Below are positions 22,501 to 35,425 of a DNA stretch of 64,000 bases, piece by piece. Numbering within the stretch: position 1 is the stretch's first letter; the number at the start of each line of letters is the position of its first letter. Source of the DNA: Utricularia gibba (lineage: Eukaryota > Streptophyta > Magnoliopsida > Lamiales > Lentibulariaceae). Made by a program: the position numbers and the translations under genes. The DNA is taken from NCBI GenBank assembly GCA_002189035.1, contig NEEC01000012.1:2790001-2854000 (forward strand). The letters are read 5' to 3'. The notes under the pieces are model-generated. The model was not told where the DNA came from. It did no database searches and was given only the letters and a program-made list of their open reading frames with translations.

Positions 22501-22955
22501 ACCTTATCGGTGACGATTCCAGATAGCAGGGCATTAGCGTCAGTCAACAAAACAGCGTCAGCACGTCTAGCAGCCATTCTCTTGCATGCATCTGATACAG
22601 TAGTCCCCTCTGATATTGTAAGGGCCTTAGATAATCTGAGTTTCTTCACAGGCCTCTCAGAACCTCTGTATCAAGAAACATAAAATCATACAAGACAACC
22701 AATCCGAAAAACAAAGAAAAACAACGAAAGTGCATAAAGATGAACTGAAGTAAGAAATAACAGTTTTCCCAACACCGGGGAAAGGACAAAAAAATTCTAT
22801 ATAGCGTACGTATGCTTAGGAGAGAAAGCCTTAGCCGAGTTGCCGTTAACAAGGGAGCCGTTCTCGGAAGCAGAAGACTTCCTCGTCGACCCCAGATTTC
22901 GTTTCGGAACCATGCTGTTTCGCTTGGGAGCCTGTGAACCTACTAGACCACTCAT
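19530..22955 (-). CDS. CBS and PB1 domain protein (CBSCBSPB family)
   Basis: The start is at 22955 and the stop at about 19530. Early exons are 22955-22810, 22665-22503, 22263-22131, 21999-21829 and about 21612-21534, all in phase; about nine more short exons follow. The protein has a basic N terminus, CBS pair 1 (KKLRLSKALTISEGTTVSDA; KFRHLPVVENGEVIAMLDIT), a linker with AFIETLRERMFKPSLS, CBS pair 2 (SDPVQVAAKRMRDSRVNSVL; KFLHLPVIEK), a PB1 domain around YPSLGLGNAFSFKFEDHKGR and YEDDEGDKVLL, then a C-terminal membrane span (GILAGAVALTSIGVLVYL). Family knowledge: CBS pairs bind adenosine ligands and PB1 mediates oligomerisation; the plant role is unclear. The C-terminal anchor suggests an ER or outer-organelle membrane. 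It is convergent with the phytocyanin gene. Confidence 0.9.
21634..21820. repeat. Short direct repeats inside a CBSCBSPB intron
   Basis: Two copies of a roughly 27-bp unit containing ACATAAACATGCGCTAC lie near 21645 and 21705, with a third partial TATATGGCATCA copy near 21725. A 21-bp block containing AGATGAGAGTTTGGAAGTT occurs near 21668 and again near 21800. These fall between coding exons, so they look like local duplications within the intron. Confidence 0.7.
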
Positions 22956-24900
22956 TTCAAACGCACGTCCACCAATCAGGATTACAACTCAGGGGAAGGC
23001 AATCAATCTAACGCTTCAAATACGGTCCAGCTCTCGGCCACTCGACGGCAACGGCGGTCGATCGAGCCCTTGGAAAATTCGACCGATTCGCTTCCGGGGG
23101 CGATTATGGCTCTTCAGCTTGAAAACGACTTCAAATGCAATAGAAAAGCAAGCTATTTAGGGATCCTTTTTAAACAAAAAAAAGGTAATTTATCTCGAAA
23201 ATTTTTCAACCGTTGGATTGGAGTTGGTGCGTGTCGTGAGTTTTCAAAACAAATCCAGCCCATTAATTTTGCTATATAATATTTCAAATTATTTATCCAA
23301 ATTATATAATTACTCCTTTTCTCCAATTATTAATATTTATCCCACTATTTCAAAATGAGTAAAATGGACTAATACTTCAAAATTTGATATTTTTAGTATT
23401 AATAAAATTAATTTCGTTTTATTTTAATAAGCAATTTAAAATAAATAATCTCTAACTATTTTTCGTTATCTGAAAATCAATTTAAATTATCAAATTCTAA
23501 TTTATATCCTTAGCTAGTGTTTTATTGAAACAAGTATAATAAAAAATGTATTTAAGTTTAAATAACATTACCATAAATTAATTATTTTTATATAATAAAT
23601 ATTTAATTAATATGATTAAAAATAAAATTAAAGAATAATATATACTTATATATATAATTAAAAAAATTCTCATAATTTCAAATTCATTTAACTCTTATTA
23701 ATCACTACGGTAATCACCACCTGCCACCACCCATCGCGCGCTCATTCGCCGCTCGCCGGTGCCACCTGGCCACCGTGCCGCCGGCGTACACCCCGCCGGT
23801 TAAGTACGGATTTGAAAGGCAGCAAAAATGGACACGGAGGCAAGAAGACCGCGCCTGCTTTAAGGGTCATAAATGGGGGAGAGTAATAAATGATGAAAGA
23901 AACTGACAGACTGACTTCACCCTAATCGCAGTCTTCGTTGGCGCTGGTTGGTTGGTTGGTGCATGTGGTGTATAGGCATTAGGCACCACAGGATTAATTA
24001 ATTGAATTTTTAAAGTCAGTCCATATTCTATAATAATGGTTCCCAATTCAAAATCCTATTAAAATGAAAAAATAATTTATATATTTTGTTTATATAATTT
24101 AGTAATAAATTTATATAATAATTTATTATATTTATTTTATTAAATTTTATAATATAAAATTATATTATTCTATGTAATGTCAAAACTGATTCTATTATAT
24201 CTAATGTGAAACAAAGATTCAAAATGCAAAACATGTCCAATATTGCTTATCTTATATTAATTTACAACTCCTTTGCACAATTCAAACCCTTCATGTCATT
24301 CCATCTAAGCTCTCATAACACACAAACCTTGGATAATGTTAAAAATCCAATTCAATCTATTATAAAAAATATTAAAAAAATCTAATTTACAATTAAGCAT
24401 TATTTTTAAGGATAAAGAAGATGTGTACCAGGAGTGGAGTGGATTAGTTGAGGCAGAAGTTAGTTGTGCTTTCATTTCAAGGGATGACTTTGTAGTTGTC
24501 TTTTATCCAATATTTTTCATAATATTCACCTAAAATTAAATATATTTTTCTTAAAAAATAATTTTTGGGTTTGCATAGTAATTAAGGCGAGGGTAGTATT
24601 GTCATTCAACTTCAAATCTAATGGTGAAGATAAGAATGCTTTGACAAAAATTATTGATTTAGATATATTATTTAATTTTTTATATTTAAAAAAAATAAAA
24701 AATGTGTTTGTTGATAAAAAAAATAATAGCGAAAATAATTTAGGAAAATAATTTATTTTATTTTATTTTGTGTTGTCTCCGAATCGGACGTGCGCTCGTA
24801 CAAATGAGATTTAAAAGGGGAAAAAGGGGGAGAACAGTGGTGACTAGAATTTCCGTCGGGAGATCAAATTTGCTTTCCGCATTGCGCAGAAGCGGGAATA
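22956..24900. other. AT-rich intergenic region, no gene seen
   Basis: Beyond the CBSCBSPB 5' flank the sequence is mostly A/T with no conserved ORF. A short GC-rich island lies at about 23710-23810 inside the AT-rich stretch. From about 24,770 on it becomes the GC-richer promoter and 5' UTR of the filament-like gene. Confidence 0.6.
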
Positions 24901-25464
24901 TCGGAATCGGGAAGGGATTGGTTCGCATTTTGTAACCCCCGTCTGGTTCCCTCGTCAGCAGTCAAACCCAGCAGTTAAGGTTTACCCGGAGAGAAAGAGA
25001 AAACTGCAACATCATATTCGTACGGTGGCCAAAAACGTGCTTTTCGTTTCGGCGAGGCGTTGAGTTACTGTTCCGGCAGTGGGTCAGGCTTATTTATAGT
25101 GCTCCGGCGAAGCTCATGTCCGTGGTGGTGTTTGAAGAATCTTGAGTTTCACGTGACGTGTGTAGGCCAATCTGGGCTGGTGGTATCTTTTCACGGTGTC
25201 GGCAACCGCATTAGTCTCAGAAGCTTAAGCTTTTTTCTTGAAGATGTGTTGGCTGATGATTTTCAGTAGAACAACGGTTTGATTTGATTGGGGGATGAGA
25301 TGGGCGTTCGTCTATAGGCGAACCAAGTCTGAGGAAACATCTGCTTTTTTGCAGCTGGGATATTAAAGAGCTTGGTGTGGCGTGAAGCTCGAATCTCGAT
25401 GTTTGTGGGCGATACAAAAAAATGAAATGGAGCTGCTGATTTTGGGGAGAGGTTGAATTGAGAA

Positions 25465-28280
25465 ATGGACCGGAGAAACTGGCTATGGCGGCGAAGATCT
25501 TCAGAAAAAAGCCCAAGTGGTGAAACCGACAGTTCGGAATCACTATCGTCACATTCTGAGAGATTCTCCGATGAACAGGTTCCTCGTTAGTTTTTGGCAC
25601 ACTATCTTCTCTTGATTTCTCTTTAATCTCAAACAGATTACCGTCACATAATTCTTGTTCTGGTTCTTGCTCCCCTTCAATTTCTGGATCATCCAGAAAA
25701 CTCAAATGAAAGAAATCTGCTTACTGCATCTGTGAGAACAAAGCAGATCTCTACTTCTTCTCTTTCTGATGAGGGACATAGAATTAATCTCCATTCACAT
25801 TCCTAAGCAAAGAAGTCCACTCAAGGAGCTGGATTTCCATTCCCTAGCTGGTGTCTTTAGTCCTCAAAGGGACCACATGTCTGGATATCTGCTGAAAATG
25901 GGCCTCACAACTGACAAAATCGATTGTCTCCCCTCTAAAGAACTTCCTTTTACAGCTAATGGAGCTATCTTTCTCCATGTGATCGTGAACCTGTTTCTCA
26001 GGAAGCTTTTGATTGATGATGGTTCTTGAATTACATATAGACAACTTTCTGCTCTTTTGGCCGTTTCAGTTTTGGCACTATATCAGTTTGTTGTGTTTTT
26101 TATACCAGAAAATTATTGTGTTTGACCTAGATTTTGTAGTTTGTATAGAGGCTGGGGTCTGATCCCACCATAGTTATCTACATTATGAAATGCCCTGCTT
26201 CCAGAGAGGCGTAATGGATCTCTGATCATTGTGCAGATTGTGACAATTCAGCAGAAACCATACCCTGAAGTTACTTCTGCATCTCCATCAAGGGATGAAC
26301 TCAGAGAAAGTGTTCAAGCACTCTCAGAAAAGTTGTCTGAAGCTCTTCTCAATATCCAGGCAAAGGAGGAATTGGTAGCACAGCATGGAAAAGTTGCAGA
26401 AGAAGCTGTTTCAGGTATTGAAAGTTATCTTCACAAATATTGTGCGGGATCTTTCAGGGATGAAAACATGCAACTTTTTTGCAGGGTGGGAGAGGGCAGA
26501 GAATGAAGTAACATCTCTGAAGAAGCTGAATGATGCCTTAAAACAGAAGAACTTCATCCTTGATGAACGTGTTAGCCATTTGGATGGAGCCCTGAAAGAG
26601 TGTGTAAAGCAGCTCAGGCAATCAAGAGAAGAGCAAGAAGAGAAGATCTCTGAAGCAGTTTTCAAGATAAACAGTGCTTGGGAGGCAAAGAAGCTTGAAC
26701 TCGAAACACAGCTTGCACAGCTCCACTCTGAGCTTGAAAATGGGAAGGCAGATGCTAATGACACTTCGCTTACTGATGTCTGCTCAAAGCTTGAGGAGGA
26801 GAACTCAATCCTCAAGCTCCAGCTGCTTTCTAGAGACAGGGAGTTGGAGTTAAGGACCAATGAGAGGGATCTGAGCACACGGGCTGCGGAATATGCCAGC
26901 AAGCTTCATCTTGACAGCACAAAAAAAGTGTCGAAGCTTGAAGCAGAATGCCGTAGACTGAAAGCAATGATAAGAAAATCAGATGTTGTCAATCATCAGA
27001 CGGTAAGTGAATCATCAGTTTGTGCTGAATCCTTCACGGATAGTCTATCTGACTGTGGGGAAAGAATGCTGTACGTTGATAATGAGCTGTGTCAGCAGCT
27101 CAATGATGGAAGGGCTCTTGGAAAAAGTAGCACGAGTCCTTGCATTGAGATTGACCTTATGGATGATTTCCTTGAAATGGAGAAGTTTGCAGCAGTATCC
27201 CCTCCTGAGGCACGAACAACAGAACAGGTTTTGCAATATAAGCTAGAATCTGCGATGAAGCAAACAGTGGATGTAGAGGAGAGTTTAAAGACTGTTACTG
27301 CTCAGAAACTAAGCTTGGAGATTGCTCTGGACAAGTGCGAAACAAAGCTCAAGGCTTCCAACGACCAGATCAAGCAAATAAATGAGAGGTTAGGTGATCT
27401 GGAAAAGAGCCTTGCAGTTGCTGTTGAAGAGAAAGCAAATGTGAGTAAAGAACTAGGTGCTTCAATTGTAAAGATCGAAAACTTGACAGGGCTTCTTGAT
27501 GAAGCAGGGAGAGAAATTCTAAGATTTCATGATCAGTTGACTGAAGCAAATACTGCTAAGAACATCATAGCTATGCAAATTGAGGATGCAAACGAAAAGA
27601 GAGCTGAAGCAGAGTGCCATATCCAAGTATTGGAACATGAGTTGGAAACTTTGAAGTCTTGCTTAAGAACCTTGATAGAAGAAGTTGAAATAGAGAGGGG
27701 AACTTCGAAAGAAGCTGCGGTTAAATGTGAAATTCTGGAGGCTGAACTCTCACAGCTTAAATTAGATACCCATTCTCAGACATCTGGTTTGAAGGAAGAG
27801 ATAAGAGCCGGCCAGTTGGAACTGGAGTATGCCAACATGAAGAAAGTTGAATTGGAAGACCAAGTTAATGAAATGAAAATCAAGCTGCATACCTTGCAGT
27901 TAAGTATCTACGATCTAGAACATGAAGTTGAGAAGGAAAGACAGCTTTCAAGGGAAGCGGTTGCCAAGTGTGGTAGCCTAGAAGCTGAAATCTCAAGACT
28001 GCAGCAAGATCCTCAGTCCCATGAATCCTTCATCTCGGCAGACGACCGACTGAATCAGGTGCATAATGAGTTCTGTTTTCCTTCATCAAGAACTCGAAAT
28101 ATTCTGATTGATACCTTACACAACCTCTGATTGCTGATACAGGAAAAAGAACTCCAAGTCGCAGCAAAACAATTTGCAGAGTGTCAGAAGACGATTGCTT
28201 TGCTTGGTCATCATCTGAAATCTCTTGCATCATTTGATGATCTCTTGATCGACTCTGAAAAAACAGTGGCAGGCCTCTAA
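25465..28280 (+). CDS. Filament-like plant protein (FPP), coiled coil
   Basis: Four exons in phase: 25465-25578, 26237-26414, 26485-28058, 28143-28280, for 667 residues. The N terminus MDRRNWLWRRRSSEKS with a Ser-rich stretch to SERFSDEQ is the family signature; conserved blocks follow (VQALSEKLSEALLNIQAKEE, then AKVAEEAVSGW-type sequence, and WERAENEVTSLKKLNDAL). Almost all of exon 3 is heptad-rich coiled coil. The C terminus (FAECQKTIALLGHHLKSLAS) stops soon after the usual SLG-LKSLA motif, so it lacks the longer tail of many FPPs. Family knowledge: FPPs bind MAG/cell-wall trafficking partners, and some act with the cytoskeleton. A 69-codon upstream ORF at 25060-25269 lies in the probable 5' UTR and could damp translation. 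Confidence 0.9.
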
Positions 28281-28720
28281 AGGTACCTCCTTCAGAACTA
28301 CGGGCAAAAATCACAAATGCTCCCAAACACTGCGCACATTGGTATTCAAAAGGAAATACAGATTACAAATTGCTAGCTACTTTGTTGAGTTACTTTCTTG
28401 TACACCATATTTGCTACTCAGAATGCTTATATGCAGAAAGCTCACATAGAACGATTATAGCTGAAATTTAGAAGTGTTATATAGGGGACTTAATCTTCTG
28501 TCAGTAGGTATTCACTTTGCTCTGCCAAATCCTCAAGGTTTTTGCATGGTCACTGAAGCAAAAAAAGTGTTCATATTGGTAAAGTTGGCACACATTCAAG
28601 GGAAATTAAATTTATTGTCGTTTCATGTTAAAAAATAACTCATTCAGGAGAAGAAATATGAATTCTAGCATTTACAGCAACAAGTGCAGCTTATTCTAAA
28701 TGTGGGTCGCCCAGGCATCT

Positions 28721-30833
28721 TCACGTGAGAAAGACAAGCACAAACAGGATAATAAACAAGAGCAGCAAGAACCCGATCATCATAAATTGGCCCTTTGCAC
28801 TAGCCTTCTTCATCACCATCGCAACTTTTTTCTGTAACAAAATAGTGATGGAATATGAGAACGCAGCCACTATCCTTAGTGCGATTCAGTAAGGGTGGAT
28901 CTTCACCTGGACAAAATCCAGACGATTCGACGTCCCATCCATTTCCGTGCCTAGGTCGTCTATGATTTTCTCCTACGGCACTTTACACAGATCAGGGAGT
29001 CCACTAGGCAACATAACTGATCAAACAATCTCACAAACTTCCAGATGCGTTGCCATGAGAAGACTTGGAATACCTGCGCAAGTAGCTCTTCATGTATGGT
29101 AAGGCCAACACCTCCAATTCGTTCTACACTGGCGCTGAGCTCATCCAGCTCTTCATCCTGACGCCTGCACAGCATATAAACAATCTAAGATATATGAACA
29201 TGCATGTATATTGCGCTACAAACAGGGATATGCAGATATCCGTGCATGATTAGATGAGATCCTAAGCAGAGAAAAAAGGGAGCCCTGGTCTTCACTCTCA
29301 GAGATTTTTCAGAATAAAAGCCAAAGACCAACAAACCCTGGACAGGAATATTTTGACATGATACCAGATGAAAAGACGACTAAAAAACCAGATGAACAAA
29401 ATAAATACCTTATCAGAAGAAGCTGTGCGTCTGATTCTGATGATATGAAATCATCGTTACCCTGAGCCATGTACTGGATTGGCTTGTCAGTTTGTTGTGG
29501 TTTTGGCAGCCTCATGAGTTCACGTCTTATACCTCCAACATTAGATGCACTCATTCCATTAGATCCAACAACTACTGATTTCCTCACATTTCTGATCTGT
29601 TCATCGAAGAAGATGAAGTCATTAGAAAAAGGAATAAAATACAAATCTCAGGGGAACTAAATTAAACTCAGAGACAAGCAAAAATATAGGATATGGTCAA
29701 ATACCTGAGTACGAGAATTGCTGGTCCACCTTCTCCTTCTGTCAAGCTCCACCTCATCAACACCATAGGAAGCAGGATCTTTAGCAGCAACAGCAATAGT
29801 CTTGTCCAGTTCATCCAGCTTCGCAAATGAGCACCAATTTTCAATCGGTAGTGGCAGATGGTGACATATACAGATTCATTATAAAATATGGGAACAACAA
29901 GAAAAAGATGATAAAAGCATATTCCATGTGAACATGAACAAGGCAATGAAGGGCATTCTTCAGTTGGAGCACATCCATCCCAGCTGAAACTCACAGGATA
30001 TGTAACTAACCAACTATTTAGTTTAACAGGATATACCAAAATGTGGGAGGTCAAGAGTACACGTCTCCTCCCAAACAAAGAATGGATACCCAAAAACACA
30101 GGCAGCATCATACCTGCCATTCAATGCTTTCGCATCCAGACAGTAATTCCCTGGAAATATTCAGTTGATGTACATCATCCTTGGGCACTCGTTCCCATTG
30201 GTGATATGTTACGAGCAGCTTGTCAATCTAACCAAAAAGGCAATGTGTTAATCACCCATAAAACAACCGCATCTAGATGAATGCCACATGCATGGTATGA
30301 AAAGTATTTCCTTGTACAAGCTCACTTCGAGCAATCCAAATAATGACTAAAAGCATTTATTCACTGAGAAAGAGCCTCTTCCACAGAATTAAAAAGGAAG
30401 ATATCGATACAATCCAACATCAAATAATCCAAAAAAGCTTCAAAGGGTTCTGTCTAACCAACTACACAAATCTTGGGGGAAAACAAGCATCTAATTTAAG
30501 ATGAGCCCACATATATTAATTTTAATCTCATCACTGAACTAGTAAAAACTATTACAAGAAGCATAAGCCCAGATCTTGTCCAATAATGATTAGATTGAGC
30601 GTCTTTCAGTCACATGGAACCGATTTAAATCACATCGACATGAGCAAATCAGAGAAACAAAAACCAATCATTCATCTGCATGATAAAACCAGAAACAAGA
30701 AAAAGAACGCCAGCATATACTAGAAAGCCAAACCCCAAGATCTTGATCCCAATGCATTAGTACACTCAAACGAACTTACAGAATCCTGAATCTCCTCCTT
30801 CACAATATCAAAAGGGTCTTGCGCCTTAGACAT
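28721..30833 (-). CDS. SYP61: Syntaxin SYP61 (Qc-SNARE)
   Basis: Seven exons in phase: 30833-30780, 30227-30114, 29818-29705, 29596-29409, 29164-29074, 28972-28907, 28831-28721. The product is 245 residues, the length I recall for Arabidopsis SYP61. It starts MSKAQDPFDIVKEEIQDS, has the syntaxin-6-like N-terminal helices (including LDRRRRWTSNSRTQ), the Qc SNARE helix (DEELDELSASVERIGGVGLT through GTSNRLDFVQ) and a C-terminal anchor (FMMIGFLLLLFIILFVLVFL). Family knowledge: SYP61 acts at the trans-Golgi network/early endosome with SYP4 and VTI12 and with SYP121 in delivery of aquaporins. It is convergent with the FPP gene. TGGGCY motifs lie upstream. Confidence 0.96.
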
Positions 30834-31043
30834 AATTATGCCCCCCAATCAAACGCATGAAAAAAGGAAACTTAAAAACCTACGAAGACATCACGCTCAG
30901 GAACTCCGCCTGTTAATTATCGCCAAAATCCTCCTGTTAATTGCTGAAAGTCAAGGTCTCTTGTTGCGACACCGGACGAGAAGAAGTTCCTTCATAATTC
31001 AGCTGAAGGACCATCACCTAACAAAATATATAAATAAATTCAG

Positions 31044-31133
31044 ACTGGGCTATGTTGAAAAAATGAACCCATCCCTGAAGTGTACGGACACCGAACTGGG
31101 CCTTCTGCAATTTGGGCCTATAACCAAGGCCCA
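31044..31133 (-). promoter_or_regulatory. Site II (TGGGCY) cluster upstream of SYP61
   Basis: Four motifs occur within 90 bp: TGGGCT at 31044, TGGGCC at 31097 and 31113, and GGCCCA at 31128, about 210-300 bp upstream of the SYP61 start. Site II motifs bind TCP factors and mark housekeeping and growth genes in plants. Confidence 0.45.
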
Positions 31134-31705
31134 TATTATAAAAAATATTTTTTAAAAATAATATTAATTAAATAAAAATTATAAATCTTCAATCTTTAAA
31201 AAATAAAAATTATTTTTAAATTTTCTATTTTTTTATAATAAAATTCGTTTGCATTCCATAACAAAACATATTTTAAAGAATTTTCAAACAAGTTATAGAA
31301 AACAAATTCTTAATTTCTGGTTAGTTACCATTGCAGTGTTTTGAGTGTTTATATTCAATGCATTTTAGCGGAAAATATTCAATTTCGTGTCGTTGTAACG
31401 ACTTACTGATATTGTTCGTTTTACATATTAAATCTTCATAATTTTATATTTTTGTTTATAATGATAAGGTTAGTAAAAAAATAATGTGTAGGATATCGTT
31501 TTTAGATCCCTTGCCATTTGACTAAATGAAAACATGAATTGGAAAGAACTGAGACCAGTAATGGGGTGTTATGTTTACAGTAATCAACTAATGGAGCTAT
31601 CTGATGTTTATCGTTTCACAAGGCCAAAACCTCTCCTTCAACGAGCCGCCGCTCGGAATGAGGAAGGAAGAAGGTTCTGCATCGTCTGGTCATTCAAACC
31701 AGGTG
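31134..31705. other. AT-rich spacer, no gene seen
   Basis: The stretch is very A/T-rich to about 31500 and then approaches the 3' end of the minus-strand receptor kinase. No conserved protein or RNA was seen. Confidence 0.6.
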
Positions 31706-34243
31706 CTATCTGGGACCGGAGACATGCACCGGTGACACAAAGGTCAGGGAGCTTTGGGGCGCTGGATGCACTTCTACCCTCGAAGTTTCATCGAATCTCC
31801 GGCCATAGAATCTCAGGAAGTTGAGCGACTCGATCCTGGGGTCATCCACCGGGATGCTGCCTTCCAGCATTTGGACGACGGTGGCCATGGATGGCCGGAA
31901 GCTTGGATCTTGCTGCACGCAGCAGAGGGCCACTCGCACAAGCCTCTCCACATCTTCACTCGTCACTCTCCCCATCAAACTTGGGTCGACTAACTCCAGG
32001 TACCTTCTCTGTTCATGCATTTCCAGTGCGAATAATGGGAAATAAGCTGTCTTGGGGCTCCCGTCTCCGGAGGAAGATGACAATATGCCGTCGCTGTCCT
32101 TTTCTGAGCAATTGCGCCTTGTTTCTGGGGTTGAGTTCTTCTTGCCTCTGATGATTTCCAGCAGCACCATCCCGTAGCTGTACACATCTGTCTTGTCTGA
32201 TACAATGGAGCTTGTCAGCCACTCCGGCGCCAGATATCCTCGTGTGCCTCTCATCGTCGTCATGTAGCCGGACTGCTCGGGACTCAGCAGTTTGGACAGC
32301 CCGAAATCAGAGATCTTTACATGGGAGTCATCAAGAAGGATGTTTTCTGGCTTCACATCACAATGAATGATCTTGTCAGCGCATTCAGTGTGAAGGTACG
32401 TGAGCCCCTTCGCTGTCCCAGTGCAATTTCATATCTTTGCTCCCACTCCAGCACAGGATCGCCGCCGAAGAGTGTGCGATCCAGTGATCCCCGGCTCATG
32501 AATTCATAGACCAGATACCTTTGCTCTCTGTAGATGCAGAAGCCTCTCAGGCCGACCAGATTTATGTGGTGAATCTTTCCGATCACTGCAATCTCCGTTA
32601 GGAACTCCCTCCTCATCCGCGATCCCACGCAGGTCATCTTCTTCACTGCAACCTCAGTTCCGTCATCAAGTATTCCTTTGTAGACGACCCCAAACCCACC
32701 TGCTCCGATTTGGTGGCTAAATCCCTCGGTGGCGCCTTCGATTTCCTTGTAGTCAAATCGAACCGGCACGTTAAGAATCGAAACCAGTTCCCGTTCATCC
32801 TCACTGGAAGACCCGTGGCCGAGTTCGGAAACCACGTTATTGGCCCATCGCCTTCTCAGTCTCAAAATCAGCAATGCCGCAATAACGGCAGTGGCGATGG
32901 CTCCCGCAGATGGTAGCAGGATCATCGCCAATATCACCCAAATGGGTTTGTTTCGGGGAACACGGGGTCGAGTTCCTACGAGGACTTTGGCATATCCCAC
33001 AAGATCAGTGTTGTTCATGGGCTGCGTCAAGAGGGAACTTAAATGATTCATTACCGTGTAGCATGATCGAGAAGTCTGGCCATGGAAAACTGCTAAACAA
33101 GAGCAGTTCGTAGTGCAGAGATTCTGACATGCAGAAAGGTTCACCTCCCTCAACACAGGATCACCAAATCTAATGGAGAAATAGCCCAGATTTCCCCGAG
33201 AGCCAAGTACCCTGTCCCGGTCCCAACAGAAGATGAACCATCACAGGGACCTTGTAATGACAAAGAAGCATCTGTTGGAACGCAGTCGCCGTTGTTGTCC
33301 GGGTTCAACGCCTGCGCGCACCGGCAGGATCCGCCGTTGGAACAAACACCGAGCTTCCCACAGCTGCTTGGAACTGTGCAGCTATCCTCAGGAACTCTTA
33401 GTCTCGCATTGTTCGATCTATTCATGTCAACAACTGTGAGAGCCCCATTACTTTGCAGCTTCGCCATCAGGAGAGCAGAAGAGTTACCCGATCCTTGAAA
33501 GGCGATTCTGATCACCACTCGATCACTGTTCTCTGCAATCAAGTACAAACCAGTGTTGTTCATCATCAAGTAATCAACTGGGAAGTTCGTGTCTCTGTAA
33601 GCATCACTCCCCAACGACATTTTCCAGTAATCCATTCCATTCCATTGGAGAACCGCATCGCTTTCAGCAACGATGAATCTGTAACTGCCTTCAGACAACC
33701 CCCCGTGTTGTTAGATGCGACGATTGAATTGCCAACGTGCAGCTTTTGCCCAGAAAGAATCACGTCCGTGGGGAAGGAAAAGCTATCCCATACCGTATTG
33801 TTCCGAAAATCAACCAAAACCAAATTACCGGACTCCAGAAGCTGCATAGAGGACACGTCGGGGATTGTCGGCGGCGTGGACCATATCGGGCTGCCGGAAT
33901 CGTTGAAAAGCGTAAGCCCCCGCCTGGAAAAGTGAAGCTGAGAGGATCTCGAAATGGGCGTATTGCGGTTAGCAGACCAGGCAATAGTATTGGAGCCCGC
34001 GTGTGTGACGACGAAGTAATAGGATTCCGATTCGGGATTGGCGTTTGTTATTCGGGCTTGGAAAGTCCCGTTAGCAGAAGACAAAAAGGCGCCGACGTTA
34101 TCCACGGCGGCTAGATAGGAGACGGTGAAATTAGGGCTTATGGAATTCACAAAAATTGGGATGGAAGTCGCAGGCGCAGAGAAGAGAAGAAGAACCTCAA
34201 AACCCAGGAAAAGCAAACGCAGACCCAAAGAAGTAACAGCCAT
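31706..34243 (-). CDS. G-type lectin S-receptor-like Ser/Thr kinase, three apparent frameshifts
   Basis: Intronless gene read in four successive frames. Frame 1 from 34243 has a signal peptide and a bulb-type lectin domain (NTIAWSANRNTPIS, LLESGNLVLVDFRNNTVWDS). Frame 2 (to about 33187) has the S-locus/EGF-like part (CGKLGVCSNGGSCRCAQ). Frame 3 has the PAN/apple part (LSACQNLCTTNCSCLAVF), a membrane span and kinase N-lobe (GAGGFGVVYKG, VAVKK). Frame 4 (from about 32418) has the catalytic loop IHCDVKPENILL, DFG, and APEW. The layout is that of At5g35370-type SD kinases; HCD instead of HRD makes it a non-RD kinase. Breaks fall at G runs (minus strand): plus positions 33699-33704, 33185-33187 and 32417-32419. 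Each is solved by one extra G. No nonsense codon lies within the correct frames. It may be a recent pseudogene or a consensus error. Confidence 0.85.
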
Positions 34244-35425
34244 CGGAAAAGGGGCGCCGGAAAAAGCAAACTTACATCTCAGATTTCACCTCAGAAGAAC
34301 ACTGCTCCATCACAAGAAACCGGAGCAGCAAAATCAAAAGGACGATCCACCGGAGAATGGATTAGATGGATGAAGCAACAAATGATAGAGGAAACAGTCA
34401 ACTCAGTTTACGGGAGATTCTTCAACAATAGACGACCGGACCACATTTCGTCTGTGGGCCCCACACACAACCACCGTGTTTTCCGTCAACCGGCCGTCCG
34501 GCAAATCCTAAAATAATTGTCGAAATTCGAAAAAATTTTGGATTTTAAATTTGATTCAAAAATAGAAATTTAGGCACACAAGTTTCAGAAATATTTTACT
34601 CTAAAAAAAAAGAAATCGGAAATTTCGATGAAATTTAAATCATTAATTTAAAATCAAAAATATTCAGAAACTAAAAAAATATTTATAAAGTAGATGTTTA
34701 TTTCGTTTCTCTTAGTTCACATTCCATGAATTGGTCCCCAACTAACCTTTTTATTCTTTATTTGGTGGTTATTACAATATTTTTCCCATTTTAGGGACTA
34801 AGCCCTAGTAAGAATGGAATGACTTTAGTCGAATTTAAAATCAATTACCAACGAGGGAAAAATATATACTTAAATAAAGTAATTATCATTATTTTTTATG
34901 AGTCTTTTCCTCGAAATAATAAACGAAAAATTATGATAATTAAATATTCAAATAGAATGATACTGCATAAAAAGAGCATGAATCATTATATTTGATATTA
35001 GATTCAAAACTAGACACATACTAATATTATGATAAGATGTCACTCAATGAAGATGTTAAATGTTTAAGAAATAAATGTAATTTCAATGATTTAGTAATGA
35101 TATTTCATATTGATTACGAATATGAGAATAGATGTTTTTAAATAAAAAGAATATTCTAATTTTTAATTTTTAAAAATAAAAGTAATGTTTTGATTGATAG
35201 TACATGTAATCATTCTTAATTAGCGAGGTAATTCAATGTTTTGGAGACCTAATTAATTAAACAACCATTTAAGAGATGTAAAAAAGGAAATTGAATCCTT
35301 TCCTTGAAAAAAAAGTACTACATCGTCATTGACGGGGAGTCGTCTAGTTTCCGTACTTCCGAATTAATCAAGCATAAAGGCAAAAATAATTAATTGACCG
35401 TTTCACACTTCATCGCCCCTCGAAA
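34244..35425. other. AT-rich intergenic region between divergent receptor kinase and AMT2
   Basis: This is 1.2 kb of A/T-rich sequence holding both promoters. No conserved ORF, RNA or repeat was recognised. Confidence 0.6.
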
